From positions 310,001-374,000 of the forward strand of contig NZ_FOYT01000002.1 in assembly GCF_900112175.1 (NCBI RefSeq): DNA of 64,000 nucleotides. Direction: 5' to 3'. Below are positions 47,771-55,241 of the stretch, one piece after another. This DNA is from Halogeometricum rufum. GTDB lineage: Archaea; Halobacteriota; Halobacteria; Halobacteriales; Haloferacaceae. Every line of letters begins with the position of its first letter. Position 1 is the stretch's first letter. The notes below the pieces were generated by a model. The model made no database searches. It saw only the letters and a program-made list of their open reading frames with translations, and was not told the origin of the DNA. The translations under genes were made by a program, and so were the position numbers.

Positions 47771-48481
47771 TCAGGCCTCGCCGTAGACGGGGACGGCCGC
47801 GCCGGAGGTGACGCCCGTCGCGTCCGAGCAGAGGACCACCACGGTCCGCGCTATCTCCGCGGGGTCGACCCACGCGTCGTGGTCGGCGTCGGGCATCATC
47901 TCGCGGTTCATCGGCGTGTCGATGACGCTGGGCATCACCGCGTTCGCGCGGACGGTGCCGAGGTTCTCCTCGGCGATGGTCTCGGTGAGGAGGCGGACGC
48001 CCGCCTTCGACGCCCGGTAGGGCCCGTCGCCCTCGCCGCCTTCCAGCGAGGACCGCGCGGAGACGCTGACGATTGCGCCCTCGGCCTCCCGCAGGTGCGG
48101 GAGGGCGTGTTTCGAGGCCAGAAACATCGTCTTCAGGTTCACGTCGAACAGGAAGTCGAACGTGTCGGCGTCCGTCTCGTGTATCGGGTCGCCGCCGCGC
48201 CACGTCCCCGCGACGTTCGCGAGGAAGTCGACGCCGCCGTGGTCCTCGACGACGGACTCCACGACGCGCGAGACGTCCTCCTCGTCGGTGAAGTCGCCGT
48301 GGTAGAACTCGACGCCGTCGCCCGCGTCGAGCAGTGAGTCCTCGTCGTCCGGTTCCACCACGTCCGCCGCGGCCACCGTCGCCCCGGCGTCGCGGAACGC
48401 CGTCACGACGGCGCTTCCGAGGGCACCGCAGGCTCCGGTCACGAGGGCGACGCGTCCGTCGAAGTCGAACTCGACATCCAT
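47771..48481 (-). CDS. Short-chain dehydrogenase/reductase
   Basis: A 236-residue SDR. Cofactor motif VALVTGACGALGSAV, catalytic Ser in VSVSARSS, and YRASK as the Tyr-Lys motif. The end (TGVTSGAAVPVYGEA) is typical of 3-oxoacyl-ACP reductase-like members. Substrate unknown. It is 69 bases downstream of the quinone reductase on the same strand. Confidence 0.9.
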   Translation of the reverse strand: MDVEFDFDGRVALVTGACGALGSAVVTAFRDAGATVAAADVVEPDDEDSLLDAGDGVEFYHGDFTDEEDVSRVVESVVEDHGGVDFLANVAGTWRGGDPIHETDADTFDFLFDVNLKTMFLASKHALPHLREAEGAIVSVSARSSLEGGEGDGPYRASKAGVRLLTETIAEENLGTVRANAVMPSVIDTPMNREMMPDADHDAWVDPAEIARTVVVLCSDATGVTSGAAVPVYGEA

Positions 48482-48550
48482 GTGTGTCAGTTGGTGTCGA
48501 GGAACATAATCGCCCCGGCGGGCGGTCGGGTCGTCGCGTCCGGTGGGGTC

Positions 48551-49507
48551 TCAGGGAGAGAGGACCAACTTCCCGACGAAACTATCGTGGAGGACGGAGC
48601 GCTGGGCCTCGTCCGCGTTTTCGAGGCTGTACGTCTCGTGGAGGACGGGGGCGACGTCGCCGCGGAGCAACAGGTCGGCGAGGCGCGCGAGGACGGCGCT
48701 CTGGTCGCGGGTGTTGAACATCGACATGAACTGGTAGCGCAGTTCCTTGCTCTTGGTGACGCCGATGTCGTCGAAGCCCCCTTCGGCGGTGTCGTTGCCG
48801 ACGCCGACGATGCGGGCGCCGTCGGCCGCGACGTTCGCGTTCAACTGCAGGTATCGGTCCATGTGGGTGTCGAGAATCACGTCCGGCGCGCCCGCCTCCG
48901 AGAGGACGCGTTCGAGGTCGTCGCGGCGGTAGTCGAAGACGGCGTCCGCGCCGAGTTCTTCGAGTGTCTCGTGGTGGTCGGGCGACGCCGTGGCGACGAC
49001 GCGCGCGCCCATCGTCTCCGCGAGTTGAATCGCGACGTGACCGACGCCGCCGCTTCCGCCGTGAATCAGGACCGTCTCGCCGGGTTCGACGTCCGCGTGG
49101 TGGACGAGCGCCTGCCACGCCGTCGTGCCGACGAGTGCGAGGGCCGCCGCGTCGGCCAGCGCCACGTCCTCGGGGAGGTGCGCGAGCATCTCGACGGGCG
49201 CGACCACCTGTTCGGCGTACGTCCCCGACCGACCGTTGCCGAGGCCGGTGCCGAACACCCGGTCGCCGAACGCGAACTCCTCGACGCCCTCGCCGACGCT
49301 GACGACGGTGCCGGCGAAGTCCGACCCCGGTACGAAGGGGAGGTCGGGCACGGGGTACGCGCCCTCGCGGAAGTACGTGTCCACCGGGTTGACGCCGACG
49401 GCACCCGCCTCGACCACCACCTCGCCGTGCCCCGGTTCCGGTTCCTCGATGTCCTCGACTGTCAGTACGTCCGGTCCACCGTGTTCGTGAAACCTGACTG
49501 CGCGCAT
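48551..49507 (-). CDS. NADPH:quinone reductase (zinc-free MDR family)
   Basis: A 318-residue medium-chain oxidoreductase without zinc ligands. Start RAVRFHEHGGPDVLTVEDI, the GVNPVDTYFREG segment, and the nucleotide motif IHGGSGGVGHVAIQLA are those of quinone reductase/zeta-crystallin. It reduces quinones or enones with NADPH. Probably one transcript with the SDR that follows. Confidence 0.92.
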   Translation of the reverse strand: MRAVRFHEHGGPDVLTVEDIEEPEPGHGEVVVEAGAVGVNPVDTYFREGAYPVPDLPFVPGSDFAGTVVSVGEGVEEFAFGDRVFGTGLGNGRSGTYAEQVVAPVEMLAHLPEDVALADAAALALVGTTAWQALVHHADVEPGETVLIHGGSGGVGHVAIQLAETMGARVVATASPDHHETLEELGADAVFDYRRDDLERVLSEAGAPDVILDTHMDRYLQLNANVAADGARIVGVGNDTAEGGFDDIGVTKSKELRYQFMSMFNTRDQSAVLARLADLLLRGDVAPVLHETYSLENADEAQRSVLHDSFVGKLVLSP

Positions 49508-49559
49508 GGCCGGCGGTTCGACGCGGAGATTGATAAAGGAGGGCGAGGCAGACTCACCC

Positions 49560-49748
49560 GTGTCCGACCGACTCTGCCCCGACTGCGAGGTGGCGATGGC
49601 CGAAGCGACCCACGAGACGACGAGCGACGCCGCGAAACTCCGGGTGGACGCCGCCGGCCGGTCGCGCCTCCACGGTCGGTCCGGTTCGAAGGTGCAGGCG
49701 TACGTCTGCCCCGAGTGCAGTCTGGTCCGACTGTACGCGGCGAGTTAG
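49560..49748 (+). CDS. Small zinc-ribbon protein
   Basis: A 62-residue protein starting at GTG 49560. CPDC (6-9) and CPEC (50-53) form a two-knuckle zinc site. The middle is hydrophilic. Role unknown. It sits between the divergent quinone reductase and the convergent SDR, and its stop overlaps the SDR stop by four bases on the other strand. Confidence 0.75.
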   Translation: MSDRLCPDCEVAMAEATHETTSDAAKLRVDAAGRSRLHGRSGSKVQAYVCPECSLVRLYAAS

Positions 49749-50524
49749 CGGACCGTGTACCCGCCGTCGACGACGACGGACGCGCCGGTGACGTACCGAG
49801 CGGCGTCGCTGGCGAGGTAGACGACGGTGGGCGCGACGTCTTCCGGCGGCGCGATGTCGTCCATCAGCATCTCCGACGTCCACACCTCGTCGATGTCCGG
49901 GTCCACGGCGTCGGCCTGGTCGGTGTTGTCGGTGCGGACGTACCCCGGGGCGACGGTGTTCACGCGCACGTCGTGTTCGGCCCACTCGGAGGCCAACTGC
50001 CGGGTGAACGACTCGACGCCGCCCTTCGAGGCGTTGTACGAGACCTGTCGCTGGGGGTAGTTGGCGACGTACGCGGACATCGAGGAGACGCTGACGATGG
50101 CCCCGCCGTCGCCGGCGACCATCGGCGCGCCCGCGTACTTCGAGCAGAGGAACACGCCCGTGAGGTTCGTCGCTATCACCGAGTTCCACTCCGCCAGCGT
50201 CATCTCCTCGATGCCCTCGTGGACGACGATGCCCGCGTTGTTCACGAGGACGTCCACGTCGCCGAACTTCGCCAGCGTCGCGTCCACCATCGCCTCCACG
50301 GACGCCTCGTCGGCCACGTCCACCGCGACGGCCAGCGTCTCCGCGCCCGTCGACTCGGCTATCTCGGCGGCGGCGACGCGTCCCGACTCCTCGTCCCGGT
50401 TGGCGACGACCACGTCCGCGCCCGCCTCCGCGAGTGCCTGCGCGATGGCCCGGCCGATGCCGCGGTTGCCGCCGGTCACGATCGCCGTCTCGCCGTCGAG
50501 TCTGAACCTGTCGAGAACTCCCAT
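49745..50524 (-). CDS. Short-chain dehydrogenase (glucose/3-oxoacyl type)
   Basis: A 259-residue SDR. AIVTGGNRGIGRAIAQA, NNAGIV, VSSMSAY and YNASKGG motifs are complete; the C-terminus ITGASVVVDGGYTV type is seen as VTGASVVVDGGYTV. Probably acts on a sugar or hydroxyacyl substrate. An inverted repeat (50528-50545) lies directly before its start. Confidence 0.93.
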   Translation of the reverse strand: MGVLDRFRLDGETAIVTGGNRGIGRAIAQALAEAGADVVVANRDEESGRVAAAEIAESTGAETLAVAVDVADEASVEAMVDATLAKFGDVDVLVNNAGIVVHEGIEEMTLAEWNSVIATNLTGVFLCSKYAGAPMVAGDGGAIVSVSSMSAYVANYPQRQVSYNASKGGVESFTRQLASEWAEHDVRVNTVAPGYVRTDNTDQADAVDPDIDEVWTSEMLMDDIAPPEDVAPTVVYLASDAARYVTGASVVVDGGYTVR

Positions 50525-50527
50525 GTG

Positions 50528-50545
50528 GGGAGTTCGCAGACTCCC
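50528..50545 (-). promoter_or_regulatory. Inverted repeat at the SDR translation start
   Basis: GGGAGT (50528-50533) and ACTCCC (50540-50545) flank six bases, ending three bases from the ATG at 50524. In the message the hairpin would cover the ribosome binding site. Confidence 0.3.
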
Positions 50546-50717
50546 GTCATAAGTCGTCGTGCGACCCGTCCGTTCCCCAACCTTCGTCGCCCGACTCCCG
50601 CGATTGCCCCCTCGCCGACCGCCGACACCCGGTCGGGCCTGATAAAAATGACCGCCCGATTTTCGAGTCGGCGACTGGACCTCCGTCGATACGTGTTCGG
50701 GCGGACTCGTCCCGGAC

Positions 50718-51722
50718 GTGTCCCCGAAACCACCGACGGAACGAACGGTACTGCGGACGCTCCGATGGCTCGGACGCGGCCTCGTGTGGCCGGTCTGGAA
50801 TCGCGACGCCGGTCGATTTCGCGCGCCGGTGCGAGCGTTTCTGCCACTCGTCCTGACGTTTCTCGCCCTCGCGGTCGTGCAGACTGCAATCAGAGCACGG
50901 TTCGAGCATCCGGCCCGCGAACCGCTCGAACTGCTGGGACTGTCGGCTATCCTCGTCGCCGGCGTCCTCGTCAGTGCGCGACTGGTCGACCGGCGACCGG
51001 TCTCGGAGTACGGCCTCTCGCTCGGACGTCGGTGGTGGAAGTCGTTCGCCGTCGCCGGGGGAGTCGGAACGGCCGTCAACGCCGGAGCGCTCGCCGTCTC
51101 GGTCGGCGCCGGCTGGGCGTCCGTCACCGGGTACGTGCAGTCGCCGGGCGTCCTCTCGTTTCTCCCGGCGACGGCGGTGACGTTCGCCCTCGTCGCCGTC
51201 GCCGCGAGTTGGGAGGAGTTCGTCTTCCGGGCCGCGATGCTGAAGAACGTCGCGGAGGGGGCGGAGAGCACCCTCGGCCGGGTGCCGGCCGTGGTCGTCG
51301 GCGTCCTCCTCAGTTCGCTCGTGTTCGCCGCCCTCCACGGCGGAAAAGTCGACGACCCGGCGCAGTACGGCTACTACCTGGAAGCCGGACTGCTGTTCGG
51401 TACCGTGTACGCCCTCACGGGCGACCTCTCGTTACCGGTCGGATTCCACGTGTTCTACAACTACACGCAGGGGCTGTTCGGCCTCGGCGTCTCGCAGGCG
51501 ACGCCCGAACTCGTCGCCCTCGAACTCGTCGGGCCGGCCGCGTGGGTCGGTGAGGAGGGACTCGTCCACGTCGTCTTCGCCGCCGTCGGCGGCGCACTCC
51601 TCGTGGCGTACGTCCGTTGGCGAGATGGCCCCCTCCGGGTACGTGACCGTCTGACCCGATGGACTCCGACTACCGCACGCGGAGGGAACCCCGACGACCG
51701 CCGAGAACCGTCGGCGGAGTGA
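50718..51722 (+). CDS. CPBP family intramembrane metalloprotease
   Basis: A 334-residue membrane protein with about eight helices. SWEEFVFRA (Glu-Glu and Arg), AALHGG and GFHVFYNYTQG are the three CPBP motifs of the glutamic-type intramembrane protease. The target is unknown. Start GTG 50718; C-terminus is basic and polar. It precedes the repeat protein by 165 bases with two hairpins between. Confidence 0.88.
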   Translation: MSPKPPTERTVLRTLRWLGRGLVWPVWNRDAGRFRAPVRAFLPLVLTFLALAVVQTAIRARFEHPAREPLELLGLSAILVAGVLVSARLVDRRPVSEYGLSLGRRWWKSFAVAGGVGTAVNAGALAVSVGAGWASVTGYVQSPGVLSFLPATAVTFALVAVAASWEEFVFRAAMLKNVAEGAESTLGRVPAVVVGVLLSSLVFAALHGGKVDDPAQYGYYLEAGLLFGTVYALTGDLSLPVGFHVFYNYTQGLFGLGVSQATPELVALELVGPAAWVGEEGLVHVVFAAVGGALLVAYVRWRDGPLRVRDRLTRWTPTTARGGNPDDRREPSAE

Positions 51723-51770
51723 CCCCGAAACCGGTGTCCTCCGACCGGTTCGGACGCTCGCGTCCAATCG

Positions 51771-51792
51771 AGGTAGCTTTGCCAAGCTACTT
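51771..51792 (+). repeat. Hairpin in the leader of the valine-tetrad gene
   Basis: GTAGCTT (51773-51779) and AAGCTAC (51784-51790) make a perfect 7-bp stem with loop TGCC; a G-U and an A-U pair extend it to nine. It is the first of two hairpins in the leader. Confidence 0.5.
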
Positions 51793-51807
51793 GCGTGAGC
51801 GGAGCGT

Positions 51808-51827
51808 AACACCTGTATGTGTTTTTT
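51808..51827 (+). terminator. Second hairpin followed by a T-run
   Basis: AACAC (51808-51812) and GTGTT (51819-51823) pair with a CTGTAT loop, then four more T residues follow. It ends 60 bases before the GTG of the repeat protein. It may be the terminator of the CPBP gene or a conditional one for the repeat gene. Confidence 0.4.
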
Positions 51828-51887
51828 CACACCTATCGAGTTCCGGTTCGTTCTCTCCGGACAGGAAGCCGTCCGCCCGGGTGAGCC

Positions 51888-52799
51888 GTGAACCCGAGTC
51901 GCGTCGACTCCATCGTCGACCTGACCTACGGGCTGTTGATCGCGATTTCGGTCGGACTCATCGTCGTCGCCGGAAACGTCGTCGGATTGGCGTTCGGGTT
52001 CGGGGTGCTGGTCTCCTACGTCCTCCACGTCGTCTGGAAGATGGCTCGTTTCGACCCGAACTGGATGACGACGGCGGTCAAGGAGACGGTGGAGGAGACT
52101 GTCAACGAGACGGTGGAGGAGACTGTCAACGAGACGGTGGAGGAGACTGTCAACGAGACGGTGGAGAAGACAGTCGGCGAAACCGTCGAGAAGACAGTCG
52201 GCGAAACCGTCGAGAAGACCGTCGACGAAAAAGTGGGCGAGACGGTGGAGAAGACGGTCGGTGAAACGGTCGAAGAGACGGTCGAAGAGACGGTCGGCGA
52301 GACAGTCGAAGAGAAAGTGGGCGAAACCGTGGAGAAGACTGTCGGCGAGACAGTCGAAGAGAAAGTGGGCGAAACCGTGGAGAAGACTGTCGAGGAGACT
52401 GTCAACGAGACGGTCGGCGAGACGGTGGAGAAGACGGTCGACGAGACGGTCGAAGAGAAGGTCGGTGAGACGGTCGAGAAGACTGTCGGCGAGACGGTGG
52501 AGAAGACGGTCGAGAAGACTGTCGGCGAGACGGTGGAGAAGACGGTCGAAGAGAAGGTCGGTGAGACGGTCGAGAAGACTGTCGACGAAACAGTCGAAAA
52601 GACCGTCGACGAGACGGTGGAGAAGACGGTCGAAGCGAAGGTCGGCGAGAAGGTAGAGGAGACTCTGGAAGAACAGGCGGCGGCCGAGAACGCTGACGGA
52701 GAGGCGGACGAGGCCGCCGACTCCGACGAGGACAACGAGGCCGCCGACTCCGACGAGGACAACGAGGCCGCCGACTCCGACGAGGCCGAGACGTCGTGA
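51888..52799 (+). CDS. Membrane protein with a long valine-tetrad repeat and acidic tail (function unknown)
   Basis: A 303-residue protein starting at GTG 51888. Two hydrophobic helices (about 10-28 and 31-50) anchor it. From 64 to 260 every fourth residue is valine (49 times; Leu at 260), with no phase break; the other positions are mostly Glu, Lys, Thr, Asn, Asp and Gly, so the repeat is of the type ETVEKTVG. The tail (about 265-303) is acidic with copies of EAADSDEDN. Four-residue spacing differs from heptad coiled coils: as an alpha helix the valines would make a slowly turning right-handed stripe. The codons vary between units while the residues do not. The stop overlaps the PiT gene by four bases, so it probably works with the transporter. 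No homologue recognised. Confidence 0.8.
   Translation: MNPSRVDSIVDLTYGLLIAISVGLIVVAGNVVGLAFGFGVLVSYVLHVVWKMARFDPNWMTTAVKETVEETVNETVEETVNETVEETVNETVEKTVGETVEKTVGETVEKTVDEKVGETVEKTVGETVEETVEETVGETVEEKVGETVEKTVGETVEEKVGETVEKTVEETVNETVGETVEKTVDETVEEKVGETVEKTVGETVEKTVEKTVGETVEKTVEEKVGETVEKTVDETVEKTVDETVEKTVEAKVGEKVEETLEEQAAAENADGEADEAADSDEDNEAADSDEDNEAADSDEAETS
52060..52670 (+). repeat. Imperfect 12/24-bp tandem repeats encoding the valine tetrads
   Basis: The DNA alternates GAG-ACG-GTG-type units with synonymous changes at Glu, Thr and Val codons (for example GTC and GTG). Long units such as GTCGGCGAGACGGTGGAGAA recur several times, so the block is prone to slippage and gene conversion. Confidence 0.8.
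52710..52784 (+). repeat. 27-bp direct repeats encoding the acidic tail
   Basis: Two identical 27-bp units (52710-52736, 52737-52763) and a 21-base partial third (52764-52784) encode EAADSDEDN. Identity at all codon positions indicates recent duplication. Confidence 0.85.
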
Positions 52800-53974
52800 T
52801 AAGCGTACTCCTCGTCGCTGGCGTGCTCGTGGCGATGTTCGTCGCCTACAACATCGGTGGGTCGACCACGGGGCCGGCGTTCGGTCCGGCGGTCGGAGCC
52901 GACGCCATCTCCAAGCCCGTCGCCGCGGCACTGATGGGCGTGTTCTTCTTCCTCGGCGCCTGGACGCTCGGTCGGAACGTCGTGACGAAACTCGGAAGCG
53001 AACTGGTCGTCGACACCGGTATCTTCACGCTCGAATCCTCTATCGCGGTGCTCTTCTTCATCGGCGTCGCACTCTTGGTCGGGAACGTCTACGGCGTGCC
53101 GGCCTCGACGTCGATGACCGCCGTGGGTGCCATCGCCGGTCTCGGACTGGCCGGTGGCGTGTTGGACCTCGCCGTGATGGGGGAGATAGTCGTCTGGTGG
53201 GTCGTCTCGCCCATCGTCGGGTTCTGGGTCTCGCTGATCATCGGCCGATACTTCTACGCACGGCTGAACGGGTTGGTCGCGATGGACCGCAGTACGGGAC
53301 CGCTGTTCGACGTCGACCGGTCCGGCCTCGTCCCCGTCCCGCGCGTTCACCGGACGACCAACCGCCGGGAACTCGCCGGGACGTTCACCGTCGTCGCCAT
53401 CGGCTGTCTGATGGCGTTCTCCTCGGGCACCTCGAACATCGCCAACGCCGTCGCACCGCTGGTCGGCAGCGGCGAGTTGGCGATGAACCCTGCCATCGTC
53501 TTCGGCGGCGTCGCCGTCACCGTCGGGGCGTTCACCATCGCCCGACGGACGCTGGAGACGATGGGCAGCGACATCACGGAGCTACCGCTGACCGCGGCCA
53601 TCGTCGTCGCGTCGGTCTCCTCGACGCTGGTCGTCTTCCTCTCGGCGCTCGGCATCCCCGCGAGCTTCGTCATCATCGCGACGATGTCCATCGTCGGACT
53701 GGGCTGGGGGCGAGCGACTCGACCGATGACCGCTCCCGAGGTGGTCACCGGCGACGGCGGGTCGCCGGTCACGGTCGACGCGCTAGCGGCCGACGAGGAG
53801 GGCGAGACGCTTCCGCCCATCGGCGCGGAGGACGCCGAGGACATCCCCAGCCCGGGGGCGCTGTTCAACCCGGTGACGACCGCTCGGGTCGTCATGATGC
53901 AGAACGTCGTGCCGGCCATCGCGACGGCCGGTGCCTACCTCACGTTCCGGTTCGTCCCGATATTCGGGTTCTGA
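52796..53974 (+). CDS. PiT-type inorganic phosphate transporter
   Basis: A 392-residue permease with about ten to eleven helices in two repeats. The second repeat keeps SSGTSNIANAVAPLVG (about 208-222). In the first repeat the usual GANDxANA is AYNIGGSTTGPAFGPAVGA (about 17-35), without the Asn-Asp pair, as in some haloarchaeal PiT proteins. It starts at GTG 52796, four bases inside the tetrad-repeat gene. A partner of the PhoU/DUF47 type, common beside PiT genes, is not present; the repeat protein occupies that place. Confidence 0.88.
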   Translation: MISVLLVAGVLVAMFVAYNIGGSTTGPAFGPAVGADAISKPVAAALMGVFFFLGAWTLGRNVVTKLGSELVVDTGIFTLESSIAVLFFIGVALLVGNVYGVPASTSMTAVGAIAGLGLAGGVLDLAVMGEIVVWWVVSPIVGFWVSLIIGRYFYARLNGLVAMDRSTGPLFDVDRSGLVPVPRVHRTTNRRELAGTFTVVAIGCLMAFSSGTSNIANAVAPLVGSGELAMNPAIVFGGVAVTVGAFTIARRTLETMGSDITELPLTAAIVVASVSSTLVVFLSALGIPASFVIIATMSIVGLGWGRATRPMTAPEVVTGDGGSPVTVDALAADEEGETLPPIGAEDAEDIPSPGALFNPVTTARVVMMQNVVPAIATAGAYLTFRFVPIFGF

Positions 53975-54400
53975 GCCGCCGCGGGCGCGCCCCGTGGTCG
54001 GCACTCGAGCGACGAGGGCGACGCCGACGCCCGCGAGCGGGAGTCCCGCGACTCTCGTCGCGGTGATTTCGTCGCCGAGCGCGGCCATCCCGATGAACGC
54101 TGCGACGGCGAAGTACGTGGCACCGAGCGTCGAGACGACCGTCGTCGAGCCACGTGAGGGGCCGAGGGACATCGAGACGAAGCCGATTCCCGCGAACGGG
54201 CCGGCCACGGCGGCGAGCATCCCGCCTCGCGGCGTGACGGTCAGCGAGGCCCCCGACGAGAAGACGAACCCGACTGCGAGGGCGGTCGCGACGAGATACG
54301 AGAGCGCGGCGGCCGTCTCCGGGTCCGTAGAATCGGAGGCGGCGTTCCCCACGACGGTCCAGACGCCCCACGAGGCCATCGTCAACGATTCGAACGCCAC
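53783..54400 (-). CDS. Half-size EamA transporter with run-on C-terminus
   Basis: A small EamA-like membrane protein with a GTG start at 54400 (VAFESLTMASWGVWTVVGNA). Five hydrophobic helices of one EamA repeat end near VAGLPLAGVGVALVARVP, and a normal stop would follow. Instead the frame stays open for about 60 Arg- and Asp-rich residues antisense to the PiT gene, to 53783. The true stop may have been lost, or a frameshift may have occurred. Start and end are uncertain. Confidence 0.55.
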   Translation of the reverse strand: MAFESLTMASWGVWTVVGNAASDSTDPETAAALSYLVATALAVGFVFSSGASLTVTPRGGMLAAVAGPFAGIGFVSMSLGPSRGSTTVVSTLGATYFAVAAFIGMAALGDEITATRVAGLPLAGVGVALVARVPTTGRARGGSEPEYRDEPEREVGTGRRDGRHDVLHHDDPSGRHRVEQRPRAGDVLGVLRADGRKRLALLVGR

Positions 54401-54717
54401 GGCCGAGTGGGAGGGCCATCTGAGCGCACGTTCCCCCCGTGACGCTAAACGGCTCCGTTCGTCGCAGTTCTGAACGAGGCGGAAGCGGCGACCGTCGGCG
54501 GCCGACTCGCGCGCCGTATTCCGCACGACTGTGGCCGACCCGGTGACTGGCACACTCCGCGTGCTGGCTATCGAGGGCGCGCCTTTCCCGGACGGGTCGC
54601 TCGTTCGCCACCTCGGTGCCGAACGGACCGCGAAACGGTGCGTGCGAACTCGTGAAGTGTCGTGGTACCCCGACCCTCGGAAGGGTTATCCCTCGGCCGG
54701 CTCTACGTTTGTTTGTA
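54401..54717. other. 317-bp spacer containing the cspA promoter
   Basis: No gene recognised. The last 60 bases hold AAGGGTTATCCCT (54677-54689) and the short T-rich sequence before ATG 54718, the likely promoter of cspA. Confidence 0.4.
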
Positions 54718-54924
54718 ATGGCAAACGGTACGGTTGAATTCTTCAACGACACGGGCGGCTACGGTTTCATTTCGACTGACGACGGCGACCTCGACGACGA
54801 CGAAGACGTCTTCTTCCACATGGAAGACGTCGGCGGCGAAGACCTCACCGAGGGGACCGAGGTGGAGTTCGACATCGAGTCCTCGCCGAAGGGGCCCCGC
54901 GCGGCGAACGTCGTCCGGACGTAA
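54718..54924 (+). CDS. cspA: Cold-shock protein
   Basis: A 68-residue CspA. The RNA-binding motifs GGYGFISTDD and EDVFFHMEDV are present, and the end PKGPRAANVVRT is typical. Haloarchaeal form with an acidic insert (DGDLDDDED). It binds single-stranded RNA and eases translation in the cold. A T-rich stretch (54973-54977) after the stop may terminate it. Confidence 0.95.
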   Translation: MANGTVEFFNDTGGYGFISTDDGDLDDDEDVFFHMEDVGGEDLTEGTEVEFDIESSPKGPRAANVVRT

Positions 54925-55241
54925 CACCGAGACAGGCTCGTCGCTCACGGCGACGACCGACGACTTCGATTTTTCAGACTGGTACGCCTCCGAGCGGACG
55001 CTATCTGCATCCGCCGTCCGTCCGATTCGCGAGCGCTCCGCTGGCCGATACGCGCCGTGTCTTCGGCACGACCAGCGAGACACGCTCGGTCTCGGTCAGC
55101 GGTCGCGTGCGGCGGACGACACGCGTCTGCGGCGGTTCGGACCGTTCGAGAGATACTCCCCGACCGACGACTGTCCCGGTTCTTTGCCGTCGGGAAGCGT
55201 CCTCGCGAGTTACGCCGCGGCACGGCGTGTACTAGACTACT
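54925..55241. other. 317-bp intergenic region
   Basis: No gene or strong structure. TTTTT at 54973 may be part of the cspA terminator. The part from about 55200 would be the promoter of the next gene, without a clear TATA element. Confidence 0.4.

Noticed and set aside
48482-51553. A 1023-codon plus-strand frame across two dehydrogenase genes
   Set aside because: It is antisense to the quinone reductase and the SDR and shows no domain; the true plus-strand genes there are the zinc-ribbon protein and the CPBP protease.
52060-52670. Tetrad repeat as an ordinary heptad coiled coil
   Set aside because: The hydrophobic spacing is four for 50 repeats, without the 3-4 alternation that defines heptads.
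52016-53350. Minus-strand Ser/Thr/Val repeat frame opposite the tetrad protein
   Set aside because: It mirrors the repeat DNA in the antisense direction and runs into the PiT gene; it has no membrane or signal feature that the sense product lacks.
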